Shown here one piece after another: positions 1 to 11,300 of a stretch of DNA of 64,000 nucleotides. The DNA comes from Pararge aegeria. Taxonomy: Eukaryota; Arthropoda; Insecta; Lepidoptera; Nymphalidae. Numbering within the stretch: position 1 is the first letter of the stretch; each line of letters begins with the position of its first letter. Where the stretch lies: positions 13,640,001 to 13,704,000 of the forward strand of contig NC_053184.1 in NCBI RefSeq assembly GCF_905163445.1, written 5' to 3'. The notes beneath the pieces are model-generated. The model saw only the letters and a list, made by a program, of their open reading frames with translations, was not told the DNA's origin and made no database searches. Both the position numbers and the translations under genes were made by a program.

Positions 1-451
1 TACAACAGAACTGAGGTATCTAATATCTATTTACTTATGTTTGAATAGTTTGAATTAACCCAAAGTTCATTGCATGTGTGTGTGAATAGTAATTTAACGT
101 CAGTACCAGGAAGTAGACAATATTTTAATTACTTTTTAGTATACGGTCTCTTTTAAAAAATCATAGTCTTTAAAAAACAGAATTGGCATTCCTATTTAAA
201 TCGATGTGATGTCGATATAGACAGAGAATTGCATCATAATCATCGTCAAATTATCGACATCCGTCTACGATGCCTGTAATTTGAACTCACTAGTAACCTA
301 TAAATTATTGCCAAATGTCAATGTCAATGTTTGACAAGAATTACAACCTTACTGGTCTATGATTACAACATCAATTTCCTAAATTGAATATTAAAAATTT
401 TAATCTTAAAATCAAGCTTGCCCTATGTTGCTTCGCGCAAATAAGAATTAG

Positions 452-3400
452 ATGGCATCTTCTCGTATTCAGGTACTTGCTCATATAACTTAAATTCCCA
501 TAAAATAATATTGCTCGCATCATGAAGAGTATTGCTAATAACAATAATTGTTGCTATAAGTGCGACCTTGCCTAAAATGAATTGATTGCTTAGACTATGT
601 TCAATATTCTTTGTTTTTACAGGCGACAGCTCGCCATTTGTCTAAAACGTTTAAGAAGAAGACTCGATTTGAAATTGGCATAGCCACTGAACTTCCACCT
701 GCGTACAAAAAATTCTGGCGAGAATGGAAGGTATTGAAACCTGCAGCTGTACATTTTATACCCCAGGAGAGCAAGTGGAAACGTGACGAACTGACTGGTG
801 AAACACTGCCAGTACAAAACGTAGCATTGCCTCTGAAATATCCTGCTGAAATACATGAAGGGATATGGGGTGGGGAAGCTGTGGTAAAAGGTTAGTATCA
901 TCAAATTATATGTATTTCATAAGAGAAAGAGTTGTATTCTGGAAAACAATTAATTATGATAATGGAAGAATGGTAGAAATTAATTTGCCTCACATTTTGG
1001 TACTTATTTATTATACTTGTTTGTAATAATTTTCAAAGTTTTGTTTTTAATATTGTACATATAAAAAATGAATTAGGGTATCTGTGAATATCTGGACTAA
1101 TAAAATTGTCACATACAATTGGTTTGACAAAAATAAATAAATGATAGAATATGAGTAAGTGGTAATAAGTTTTTAATTTTCTATGGGTTTTCTTAGGGTA
1201 CCCACCGTTTAATGGAGTACTAGCCTGCAACTTCACTCGCATGGACATTTTGACATTCACCCCTGTTATTCTCTATTCCTTGAACAACCACTATTCCAAA
1301 AAACATGCCTCCTCATGTCCTCTTGCTCTGTAAAATTAATCAAATGTCTCATATGGGAACAGTTAAATACTAACGTTCTGTGTATAATATAATGTACTAA
1401 TGTAATGTACATCTTATAATGGAATAAAAGGCCACTTTATATATTAATATGGTAATGGTAAAATAAAATGTAAAGTATACATATTTATTTTAAAAGTAGA
1501 AAAAATTTAACAGGTTTTCAAAAAAGAGATCCGCAGCGTCGCCGCGTTCCACATTACTGGGTTCCTGTTCTCAAGAGGACTGTTGTAAAATCCGAAGTGC
1601 TTAACACACACCTATCTGTTACTGTTACTGATAGAACAATTAAACTAATTAATGACCACTATGGGTTTGATCACTACTTGCTCAAGACACCAGCTTGTGA
1701 TTTAATATCAATGCTAGCATTAAAACTGAAAAAGCAAATACTAACAGAGCTGATGAATGGATGCCCAAGATATATGTATGACCCAGCAAAGCAGATGGCA
1801 GTATATGAGGAATATAAAACATACTTGACCTCTGTAAGTTTATTGAAATTAATAATTAACATAAATCTTCACATAATAACTCTTCTATTTCATTTTCATC
1901 ATCATCATATAAACCCATAACCTGCCCATTACAGGGCACGAGTCTTCCACAACGAAAAGGGGTTAAGGCTGTAGTACACCAGGCTGGTCCAGTGCGGATG
2001 GTGCACACACATGCCTTTGATTTCAAAGGCATGTATGTGTTATGTAGAACTCTCAGGCATGCAGGTTTCCTCACTATGTTTTCCTTCACCATTGAAGCAA
2101 GTGATATTTTAATTCCTTTAAACACACGTAACTTTGAAAATTAGAGGTGCGTGCTGAGATTCAAACTCAGCCCCACAAAAATGAAATCAAAGTTCTACCC
2201 ACAGGGTAGATGGGCTCACCACTTCTGTATAGTTCATTTTAAAGCCATACTTGTGTGGTAAAAAAAAAATGAAGCAAAATGCTACACTTTTCTTTAGTAT
2301 TAAATATAAGATTGAACAATTTTAAATGATTTTACTTAGTATTCAATTTGTTTTTTAAGCAACAGAATAGAATCAATTTTTTTTTCCTGATTTTCAGTAC
2401 ACCCCTGAAGAAATTGAGTGGTATGGGCTAACTTGGTATGAAGCCCTAAGCAAAGTAGCGAAGATGAAAGAGGCTGCTAATAGACCAGTTCCTTTAAAAA
2501 ATATCTATAGGAAAAATCTAGTTGAAAAGTTGAAAGCGGCAGAAACAGAAATTGATAAGAGTGCTACTGATGATATGTCGTAAGTATTAATAAAGACTTG
2601 GAATATACTTAACTTGCTTAACCCAGCCACCCTTTGCTTGATTTGCTATTAATTTCTGTTGCTGTGGGTAGTATATAATAATAACCAGAGATTAAAAATT
2701 AAAGAAATTTGGTTGTCAATGATACACCAAACAATATATAAAAATTTACATGTATACATATGTAGAAAGAATTGTTTACTTCAAATTTTATAAAATCGGT
2801 GTTTGTCTTTCCAATCCAATTTGGATGGACAGTGTTCGGCAAACTTTGTGACATATTTTCATCCAAAATTCTGCAGTTCCTGAAGAGAAGTCTTTGAACA
2901 GTGTATGTAGCATATGACTAGCGGATCTGAAATGTGTACCCTTACTATGGGCCTTATAAGGAGCCTTGGAGACACTCATTGGGCGATGGAGGTGGCTATG
3001 CTAGAAGTGTCTCTTCGTCGTCAAATCAGTATTGAGGAGATCAACACTGACATAGCTTAGGGAATTGCAAATCTGGAGTTGCAATGGGCAAGGCAAATAG
3101 CTCAGAGAACTTATAAATGTTGGGGTCTTAATGTGCTGGAATGGTTAACACGCACCGGAAAACACAGTGTTGGTCGACCCCAATGAGGTGGGCAGACGAC
3201 CAGTGGCGTGCACTTCATACATGCACAAAATCACTGCCTGCCCCAATATTTTTGTTTACCTCATAAATACGAAGGAATTGTCCATTTTCTGCCATCTGCC
3301 TTCTTTATACATACCCTGTGCACGCCACTGCAGACGACATCAAACGCGTCGCCGGAAAAGATCCTCCAGTACGTCTAGCATGGGCAGGATACAATTATCT

Positions 3401-3794
3401 TCCCGGGGATGATAAAAATTCTACAGCTTTATCGACTCTCCAAGCACTAGTGCACAAGTGGAAATAGTATCCTAATAATAATGTCTAATAGTAATGTGTT
3501 TCCTTGCTTTAGCAGGTGGACACTTTAATTATATCCCCTGTCTTAATTATATATTTTTTGTCTCATGCCTGTGCTATCCCTGTAGGACTGTGGATTTTGG
3601 AACCCCTACAAAAGACCTATGTCCAAGCAATGGACAAAAACCGCTTTAAATGATGATGACCAATAAAGTTTGGAAAATCTAAGGGTTAATAAAAAATCAA
3701 CTTCAACTCATGTCATAATATATTATTATTTTTCAGCTCAACAACATCATGGTTGTCAAAGATGAATCCATTTGGTAAGAAGGATGAAGCTTAG
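452..3794 (+). CDS. mRpL28: Mitochondrial ribosomal protein L28 (large subunit)
   Basis: This encodes a structural protein of the large subunit of the mitochondrial ribosome. Five coding exons join in frame: 452-472, 623-890, 1514-1833, 2398-2579 and 3737-3794 (849 nt, 282 aa). The tiny first exon encodes only MASSRIQ and ends in CAG|GTACTT; I chose this ATG because it is phase-compatible and is the only sensible start upstream of exon 2. Diagnostic family stretches are LPPAYKKFWREWK, EGIWGGEAVVKG, RRVPHYWVPVLKR, VTVTDRTIKLI, GFDHYLLKTPACDL and YTPEEIEWYGLTWYEA. The N-terminus is basic and hydroxylated, as expected of a mitochondrial targeting segment. Introns 3 and 4 contain transposon insertions. 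Identity is confident; the first exon is an inference from phase and splice consensus. Confidence 0.93.
1897..2220 (-). repeat. tRNA-derived SINE (family A), intron 3 of mRpL28
   Basis: Read on the minus strand, this begins with tRNA-like promoter boxes (a degenerate A box near the high-coordinate end and a B box resembling GAGTTTGAATCTC). It runs through a conserved body (CCTGCATGCCTGAGAGTTCT on the minus strand) and ends in a TGATGATGATG tail at the low-coordinate end. The same body recurs at 17928, 48152, 58218 and 60952, so it is an interspersed family. Confidence 0.75.
2942..3665 (+). mobile_element. 5'-truncated, decayed LINE 3' end in intron 4 of mRpL28
   Basis: Translated piecewise, the sequence resembles the end of a non-LTR reverse transcriptase ORF (AMEVAMLEVSLRRQ, then a VLEW.TRTGKHSVGRP-like motif, then AGKDPPVRLAWAG), with stops and frame breaks. 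It closes with the phrase encoding CCTACAAAAGACCTATGTCC and a short ATGATGATG tail. The same 3' end occurs at 7814-8174. A MITE is nested inside it at 3201-3330. Confidence 0.7.
3201..3330. mobile_element. 130-bp hAT-like MITE nested in the LINE
   Basis: The element has inverted ends CAGTGGCGTGCAC and GTGCACGCCACTG. It is flanked on both sides by the 8-bp direct repeat CAGACGAC (3193-3200 and 3331-3338). An 8-bp target duplication with CAGTGG-type ends points to mobilisation by an hAT-family transposase. It has no coding capacity. Confidence 0.85.
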
Positions 3795-3852
3795 TTTGTA
3801 TAGAAATGTTTAATTTAAAAATTGTTGTGTTATAGACAAAATGTATCTTTGA

Positions 3853-3858
3853 AATAAA
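3853..3858 (+). promoter_or_regulatory. Probable polyadenylation signal of mRpL28
   Basis: An AATAAA hexamer lies about 60 bases after the mRpL28 stop codon in AT-rich sequence. This fits a short 3' UTR. Confidence 0.5.
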
Positions 3859-4008
3859 TAGAAATATAGATATTGCTGCCTACCATGATTTTTACTATTG
3901 CAATTACTGTATCAAAATGGTTAAAAAGGAACACTTAGTCCCATATGTCTGGATATTTCAGTAACTGGGAAAGCTATCAACTTGAAATAGTTTTCAATAA
4001 TGCTTCTT

Positions 4009-4287
4009 TATGAAAATTAAGCTTAATTTGCTATACTCCGCGGAAAGCAGGAGAATCTGTATGGTGTAATTTATAATCTCTTAAATCCCGGAGCTGAGAA
4101 TGCTTCGGTTTCGGAGCGAAACCGAAGCATTCTCAGCTCTCAGAGAGGGAGAGAGAGGGTACATTGCCGAAGATCTGTTTGGTGTTGAGTATAATTCCAT
4201 TGCGGAATTCATTAGGAAATTATTAATTACACCATACAGATTCTCCTGCTTTTCGCGGAGTATAGCAAATTAAGCTTAATTTTCATA
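4009..4287. repeat. Fold-back element: 63-bp inverted arms around a perfect inner hairpin
   Basis: The left arm (4009-4071) and right arm (4225-4287) are near-perfect inverted repeats starting TATGAAAATTAAGC. Between them lies an independent perfect palindrome (arms 4091-4113 and 4117-4139, loop of 3 bases). A GA-rich stretch (GAGAGAGGGAGAGAGAGG) follows. No ORF is present. It is probably a non-autonomous DNA element. Confidence 0.75.
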
Positions 4288-4719
4288 ATATATTATGGAA
4301 TTCCACAAAGTAACGCCTGCTTCTATCCAATTTTCAATGATTCTTAATATTTTTAATATTTTTTTTTTGATATAGAGATTGCACTGTGTGGTGAGTAAGT
4401 CAAGTGGAGTTTCGAATGCCTTGCATAAAAATATGAGGAAAAAACAATTTTATTTGAGAAATAGATGTTAATGTACCTCTATATTATATGACAGCAAAAA
4501 AAAGCACCATTTCAGAAATCCTTTACAGAAAAACTTAGCCACTATCATCTTAATCTTCCATAGATTATATAACAAGACACAGGATTACTAAAAGGAAATT
4601 GTGATGAAAATTTCTAAATTGGCATGTCTAAATGAAGTAATGCTGTCCTTTTCATACTATAGTCCTTACAAAAAGCTAGCACTACAACACACAACATAAA
4701 TGTTTGTCGTGTGGGAGGC

Positions 4720-4925
4720 TACCTTAGATTTACAGACATAGACGTGCCGCTAATTGATTTAGCATTCCGGTACGATGCCGAGTAGAAACTAAATAGGGGT
4801 ATGTGTTTAATATGTCTATACCTACTGTCATATACCTAACAAGTTAGCCCTTTACCATCTTAGACTGCATCATCACCAGTAGATAAGATTGCAGTCAAGG
4901 GCTAACTCGAGTGGAATAAATAAAA
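4720..4925. repeat. Interspersed repeat family D, copy 1
   Basis: It shares the phrases 'cggtacgatgccg(a/c)gtag', a GGGGTATG core and the 3' phrase 'gtcaagggctaact' with sequences at 56745-56880 and 59745-59965. It is a non-coding interspersed repeat, probably a SINE or LINE remnant. Confidence 0.55.
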
Positions 4926-5164
4926 TGTTACCGCGCCCGTGACTTCACAGCATTTGATTATGGTTGGAAAACATGTCTGTCTACTCATGGAAATACTAAA
5001 ATACCTTCATAGCTGACCAATAGGAACTATTCGTCTTTGGCTCTCGTGAAAACAGACGAAAAAATTATTTAGGGGTAAAAATAACCAATTATTTATTAAT
5101 AAAATACATTGATTACCCTCAACAACTAATATAGATGACAGATGACAGATCAAGCAGATTGCAA

Positions 5165-5240
5165 TATCATCATCATCATATGAAATCATTACCGGCCCAC
5201 TACAGGGCACGGGTCTCCTCCTACAATGAGAAGGGGTTCA
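5165..5240 (-). repeat. Partial SINE family A
   Basis: Only the tail-proximal part is present: an ATCATCATCATCAT run followed by 'accggcccactacagggcac' and 'gagaaggggtt'. Confidence 0.6.
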
Positions 5241-5646
5241 GATGGCAATATATTGGCAAATAATTGCACTGGAAACCACACCCGTGGCCACGCGTACGCC
5301 TCACGACCGTAACACAGCATTGCAACAATGCTGTTTGTCGGCAGAAATAAGATTGGCGGTACATAGTACTTTCCTGGCCGAGTCTGTTTGTCACAAAAAG
5401 CTCTACCACTACATGAGATTTTTGTAGTACAAACTTCTTTAGCCCCGTGAGCGATTTTTGGTAGGGGCAGCTTATAGGACCGCGTTACCGTTGACGCCGC
5501 CCTATAAGCCGAATATTACGCTGAACTAGCGACGCGTAGTATAGCGTCCCGTGTATATGTGGACGCATACAAGTATATACACTAAGTACTATTACTGTTT
5601 TCCTTGTATTTTTCCTATTGTGTTGTGTTGCAATAGAGTTTTTCTG

Positions 5647-5671
5647 TTCTATTCTATTCTATTCTATTCTA
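5647..5671. repeat. (TTCTA)5 microsatellite
   Basis: Five uninterrupted TTCTA units, preceded by one variant unit TTCTG. Confidence 0.9.
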
Positions 5672-7709
5672 CATTGCATACAATCAACTCTATCGTAGCG
5701 GGTCGTACTTTTTGGAGAGCTATGATCTTTTATTATGCGTGACTGATTGATTTTATTTTTGAGGTCTTTATGATTGCCTCTGTTTAATTTTGTAAGGCTT
5801 TTAAGATAAATGAAACTACCAATTAATGACAAATATTTATTAACACATTGCTTAATCTAATATGTAAAAATTTAATACAATAGTTATATAAAATCATCCC
5901 TTAAAAAAATTGAGATTAAGAAAGTATAAACTGGGTAAAATAATTAATGCAATTAATTTCTAGAAACCCATGCAAAATAATACTAGGAGTCAAAAATACT
6001 ACCATTAATTAATGTACCATTAATTAATGATAATTAAAAATATCTACTTTATCTACAATATATACCTACAATTGATGCTTATTTTTTACATTTGCAAAAA
6101 TATCCAATACTGTATTATTATAAAATATTTTTTAACAAATGTTACCTTTTTTATTGTACATATTATATTCTATACAGTATGACAGAAATGTATCTCTTTT
6201 CTCACCTAGTAAATAAGATTAAAGACGAATACCTAGTTATATAGCGAAATAGTTGCTTTAAAACATACTTTACGTTTGAAATTCGAATAGTTTGTGTTTT
6301 CCTCAAATAGAATCCTGTGTATTATACCAGTTTCAACAATAAATATAACAAGTATGAGAGCTTGTTACAAAATAATAAAAGTGCACCCTGCAGTTTATTC
6401 TGTGTTTTTCATAATTATATGGCACCCACAATATAAAACACGATGTCTATTTTTAAATTCCTTTATGTTATTCAGTTTAGATTCATCCAAAGAGGTATAT
6501 ATTTCAGACTGACAGATATGGACTAACTGACCAGCGGATTGCATATAACATCAGTTAACATATAAGTGTAGTTCTTGAGATAAGTGTGTTCAAATATAAA
6601 TATAAACAATTCTTCAGTTTCTCCAATTATAGAGTCCAATATTCGTCATAATTAAAAAAAAAATATTAGTTTTTTATCTTACAATTACAAATTCATAATT
6701 TTTTTGAAATGCCCATTGAATTAAATATTCTTCATCTTCAGTAATACATATGACAAGTAAATTTAAATATGATGCTTGTATAAATCGTGTAAAATATTTT
6801 ATCAATAATAATTTATAGAGGTAACAAGTTTGCTCTATAACCTGCCTTCTAGTATTTGTTTTTAAATTTTAACATGGTATGAAATATAAATATTATGTTT
6901 TGTCATCCGTCAAATAACAAATTCATTATTATAATGATAAGGACACATCAGTAGCCTTTGTACAAGATTTGTTCGCTCGCAATCGAGGATTCGTTTTCGA
7001 GTATGGAAACACTTGAACATCGCAGTAAAATAGATCTTATTTGCTCAAAATTCTTTAGCTTGGGCTTTTGACAGAACGTTTGTAAAACAAAAATCAAAAT
7101 CAATCTAGTGACATTATGTCCATTTTACTTTGACGATACAAAGTTTAATACTCGATAGCGAGCGAGTAAATCTTGCACTAAGGGTGCAACAAACATCAAG
7201 GGTACGATGTGAACGATTTAAAACTAGGAACTTCAGTTGGCAAGCTAAAGTCAACCTTCGTCCGTTCGTAGGCGCTCGTTGAAAGCTTCATAATAGGTTT
7301 CTTTATAAATTAAATGTAGCTAATAAAAAAGGTAACATGTATGCTTTTTACAAAAATAATGTATTTTGCTTATTATATTTTAAAATTATATATTTTATAA
7401 TATTTTAAAATAAAATATTTTGTGGTTTATAAAGGAAGCAACTTTTGTCTACTTTATCTATCTTTAATTCTAAACTTATAATTAAGTAGGCGATATATAG
7501 CACGTCAATGAGGCCTGCTTCTGCCCGATAACGATGAGGAAGATCAGCTTTTTATTTGGCACCGGAACTGAAAAATTATATTTCATAAATGTTATATAAT
7601 ATCAGTGTGAAATGGATAAGTTTTAATAAGAGATTTGAAGAAAAAACAGATCTTTGTTGTTCTAAAGTTCACGTTCACAAGTACGGAAACATAAAATACT
7701 GACATGTGT

Positions 7710-7813
7710 AGGTACGCGAGTCGTACTAGCGTTAGATACCAAAGTGATGGCGCACTCGACAGGTGTATCATGCGGCCTATGGTCGGCCAGAATAGCAGCT
7801 ACCATTTGTAGTT
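7710..7813 (-). pseudogene. Decayed copy 3 of the PHKA terminal coding segment
   Basis: On the minus strand, 7741-7803 reads AAILADHRPHDTPVECAIT. This closely matches the authentic C-terminus at 8348-8560 (ALLADRMPHDSPIECAIT), including the CAIT end, but the stop codon is lost. The preceding bases 7710-7740 resemble the upstream part of the same repeat unit. The copy is interrupted at 7814 by a LINE. Confidence 0.75.
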
Positions 7814-8174
7814 CCTATGGGCCATGGGCCATTCCTATGGCTCATAAGAAGGCTCAGAGTCAAACAGCGGGCGATGGAGAGAGCTATGCTCGGAGTATCT
7901 CTACGCGATCAAATTAGAAATGAGGAGATTCGTAGAAGAACTAGAGTTACTGACAAAGCTTAACGAGTCGCGAAACTGAACTGGCAATTGGCCGGGCACA
8001 TAGTTCTGGAGAAAGGATGGACGTTGGGGTCCTAAGGTGCTGGAATGGCAGCCCCGAACTGGTAAGCGCAGCGTTGGTCGACCCTCAACGAGGTGAACAG
8101 GAATTGGAACTCCCTACAAAAGACCTATGTCCAGCAGTGGACGTCTATCGGTTGATATGATGATGATGATGAAG
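7814..8174 (+). mobile_element. 5'-truncated LINE with target-site duplication
   Basis: It carries a fragment reading LRRLRVKQRAMERAMLGVSL followed by a VLEW.PRTGKRSVGRP-like motif, then the common end CCTACAAAAGACCTATGTCC and a TGATGATGATGATGA tail. A 10-bp direct repeat ATTTGTAGTT flanks it at 7804-7813 and 8175-8184, marking target-primed insertion. Confidence 0.8.
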
Positions 8175-8235
8175 ATTTGTAGTTGCACTTCTGGCCGACG
8201 AGTTATAAACATGCTAGCATCCCACAAAGTGGTTC

Positions 8236-8347
8236 CACCTTTTTTGATGGCGCATCGTGCGGTATGCGATCGGCTAGCAGTGATATCACACTTGCCATAG
8301 TGCCGTATCCGCCGCTAGACTCACGAGTCGTACCAGTGGTGACATAC
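8236..8347 (-). pseudogene. Decayed copy 2 of the PHKA terminal coding segment
   Basis: On the minus strand this reads SSGGYGTMASVISLLADRIP then HDAPSKK, aligned with SGSYGTMTYLARAVAALLAD and the following RMPHDSP of the true last exon. The reading frame is open but the CaaX end is replaced. It abuts the authentic stop codon directly, so the copies are in tandem. Whether it is used as an alternative end is unknown. Confidence 0.78.
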
Positions 8348-11300
8348 CTAAGTGATGGCACACTCAATGGGCGAGTCGTGTGGCATGCGGTCGGCCAGCA
8401 GTGCGGCCACGGCGCGAGCGAGATAGGTCATAGTGCCGTAGCTGCCGCTGGGTGCGGAGTCGTACAGGTGCTGACATACGCCGGCCGCGCCACCGCACAC
8501 AAGCGCACCGCCGCACGCGCCCGCCGCACAACACAATGTTGCGTCGCCGTTGCAACGCATCTTAGGAGCAAAAAAAAAAATTTATATTAGCCCAGTTCTT
8601 GAATTAGTAAACAAACGCAGGCTGTTTAACTGGCTGTTCGAAACAATTTTAGTTTTCAAGCATTCATAAACAAAAGGTAAATTGGAGCCTTATAAATGTC
8701 TGTATGTCGCTATATTAGACGTACAATGGACGGTTTCAGGCCAACCATGTGCGGAGACGGCCCAGAAACAACAAGAAAAAGATGTCGATATATTATCAAT
8801 TACTTAATCTATTTGAACCCCGGCAAAATAAACTAACCCAAAATGTTTCTGATGCTTTTCGTTTTTGTACACAAAAGATAAATCGGAGCCCTAGAAATAT
8901 ATCTCTGCTACAACAAATTTAAATTTAGGTCTTTAAAAGAATTTGTTTGGTGTTAAATGCCTTTTTATATATTACCTGATCTTCCAAAAAGATCTGATTA
9001 GCTTTATGCACTAGATGCTCCACCGTTATCATTCCACCCAATTGGTTGACGGCTTTATACTCCACCACCAATGTCAGCACCATCAGAGCCTCTACAACCA
9101 ACTGCCTATATTCGGGCTGGGGAATGGAATTCAGTACAGTTTCCACGGCCAACGCGAATTTTAACTCTCCCGACGTCATCTCTTGGGTCAAATTTTGTTG
9201 CAACAGTTTTCCCTGGATTACCAGTCCTTGGCACTGAAATAAAAGTAAATATATTTTTGTGTGAAAATAGATCTGTTAATAGATATTAAAACATAATACT
9301 CGTCTCGCAAACTGTGTACTACGGATTAGACGGATTGAGAATTTTGCTGAAATTGAGATTTAACACACGTACTATAAGCACCATTTTACTGTAACGTTCC
9401 TATATTCGAAAACGAGTGATCGATTGAGAGCAAACTAATGTCGTACTGGGAGTACTGTCTCAATTAATCTTTATAGTTGCGATAAAATTTTCAGGTTAGA
9501 AATTTAAAATACCAAAAGTTCACCGCGTTAACTTCATTAAAGTCAAAAAACATACTGGCCATATCATACAACCTTCAACAAGCCAGTATATTCTTTCAAA
9601 TGGTACAGGTAGCATCTGGATTAAAAGAGTAAATTATGAAGTCAATCTCTCTGAGTACCGTGTTATATCATACTAGATTCAAATGGAAAGTAATGAGAAA
9701 ATTTCAAAACAAAGGCGATTTAAATAAAGTATTTTGTATGTATTACCTTTTCCAAAACTCCCCATACGCGAGGATAGAAGTCCCTGGGAACGCGGTTCAG
9801 AGCACCATCGAGCCTCCTTCGTCGGAGCCACTGACCTTGACGATCCGGTTCGGCTATAGGAGCTATCAAAAACACAGAACTTAATCATACATTGAATTCG
9901 ATTGAATTATATTTCCGTGGTCGCGGTGACTTATTCAAGTCCAGTCAATTTTGATCTTGGGTACTGTACTGTGTTTCATTAGAAAATTCGACTTCATATT
10001 TATTTTTGTTTTTATTTGATGCGCCAATTTTACACCATTTAATTTAATCCAAAGTACTTACAAATTGGTTAATGGAAGTTGGAACGTACCTTCATCAATG
10101 GTACCCTGAAGCGCTTGGCCTTCCAAAATTATCTGAGACTTCTTCGTATACCGTGTCGACTTGTTGCTGACGATGGATATGTTTCCTCTCCCAGCTGCAA
10201 ATATGATCTAATTAGCTCCAAAATTCGATTTTCAAATGCATTTATTTTAATCATGCTTAATCTTTGAGCACTAGGCCTATTTGAATTAAATGAATTCTGA
10301 GTTTGGGTAACTGCAATTCTTAATCATCAACGATTATTATCAGGGCCTTGATCCTTGGCGATAAGGCGTTGAAATTTGAAAAACGGACGAAATGCTCTTT
10401 ATGAAGTAAATTTGGAAACCTCTTAATACAAGGACAGTAAATATTTGTGCATTGTTGCAATAAATAAATGCGGTTAAGAGGGTGTTATTATTGGAATCTT
10501 ATAAAACATAAGGGGCAGGTGTTATTGAGTAGCAAAGTCATAAAGGAAAGGTAAATGCCAAACTCCAAACTTCCAAAGTCATACACCCAGGTTATTTGAA
10601 CTTACTGACGAAAGCTTTTGATAATATCCCGAAGACAGTCTTTCTTTACTAAATTAAATCGATTATATTATTACTAAAGTTCATAACATAATTTGTGTTC
10701 TTATATTTGTTGTGATATGAAGCTATTTTGACTCGTTTTCATCATTAAACGCGAATGCTAGTATTTAATGAGTGAAGACTGCCAATGGTTTAACTGTTTC
10801 AAGCTTGTTTTTTTTTTGTTTTACATTAGTCAAGGGTCAAGGTCATTCAGGAATTTATTTAACATTTGCAAGAGTATCACAGAGCTATGAGTATTGTAAA
10901 GGTAACAGGCAAGGACGGTTAAATCATACTACAAGAGTACATAAAATAAAAAAAATGTATCTATAATAACATTAGTTCAATTATAATAGATTTATGCAAT
11001 AAATATTTAAATTATAAGACACTGGGGCACATTCGACATTACAAAAGCGTTGTCCACACAACGAATAACTCGCCTCTATCGTATTTCCCTTTAATGGCGA
11101 TAAATATGGAATGCGCTGAAAAGAAAACCTTATTTTACATGGGTTGATGATACTAAAAGCAACCTATGTTAGACCCTCGTTTACTAAGTAAGCAACACGC
11201 GGGCGTTCTGGTGGCTAGGGGCAGACCTGATAATTGGCATTATTGCCACGCCGCGCGAGTCAATGGACGCATAATCCAAAATCAGGAACATAAAAGTTAT

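Larger units (their letters stand above)
3859..7709. other. Intergenic region between mRpL28 and PHKA
   Basis: No coding exon is recognisable. Apart from the repeats listed separately, it is AT-rich low-complexity DNA. Between about 6950 and 7195, two loosely inverted blocks ('acaagatttgttcgctcgc' and 'gcgagcgagtaaatcttgc') suggest an old MITE. The PHKA 3' UTR and poly(A) site should fall towards its right end but cannot be pinned. Confidence 0.6.

Noticed and set aside
8183..8590. A 135-codon plus-strand ORF over the PHKA last exon
   Set aside because: It is the antisense shadow of the GC-rich terminal PHKA exon and its duplicate. The minus strand matches a known family and the plus strand does not.
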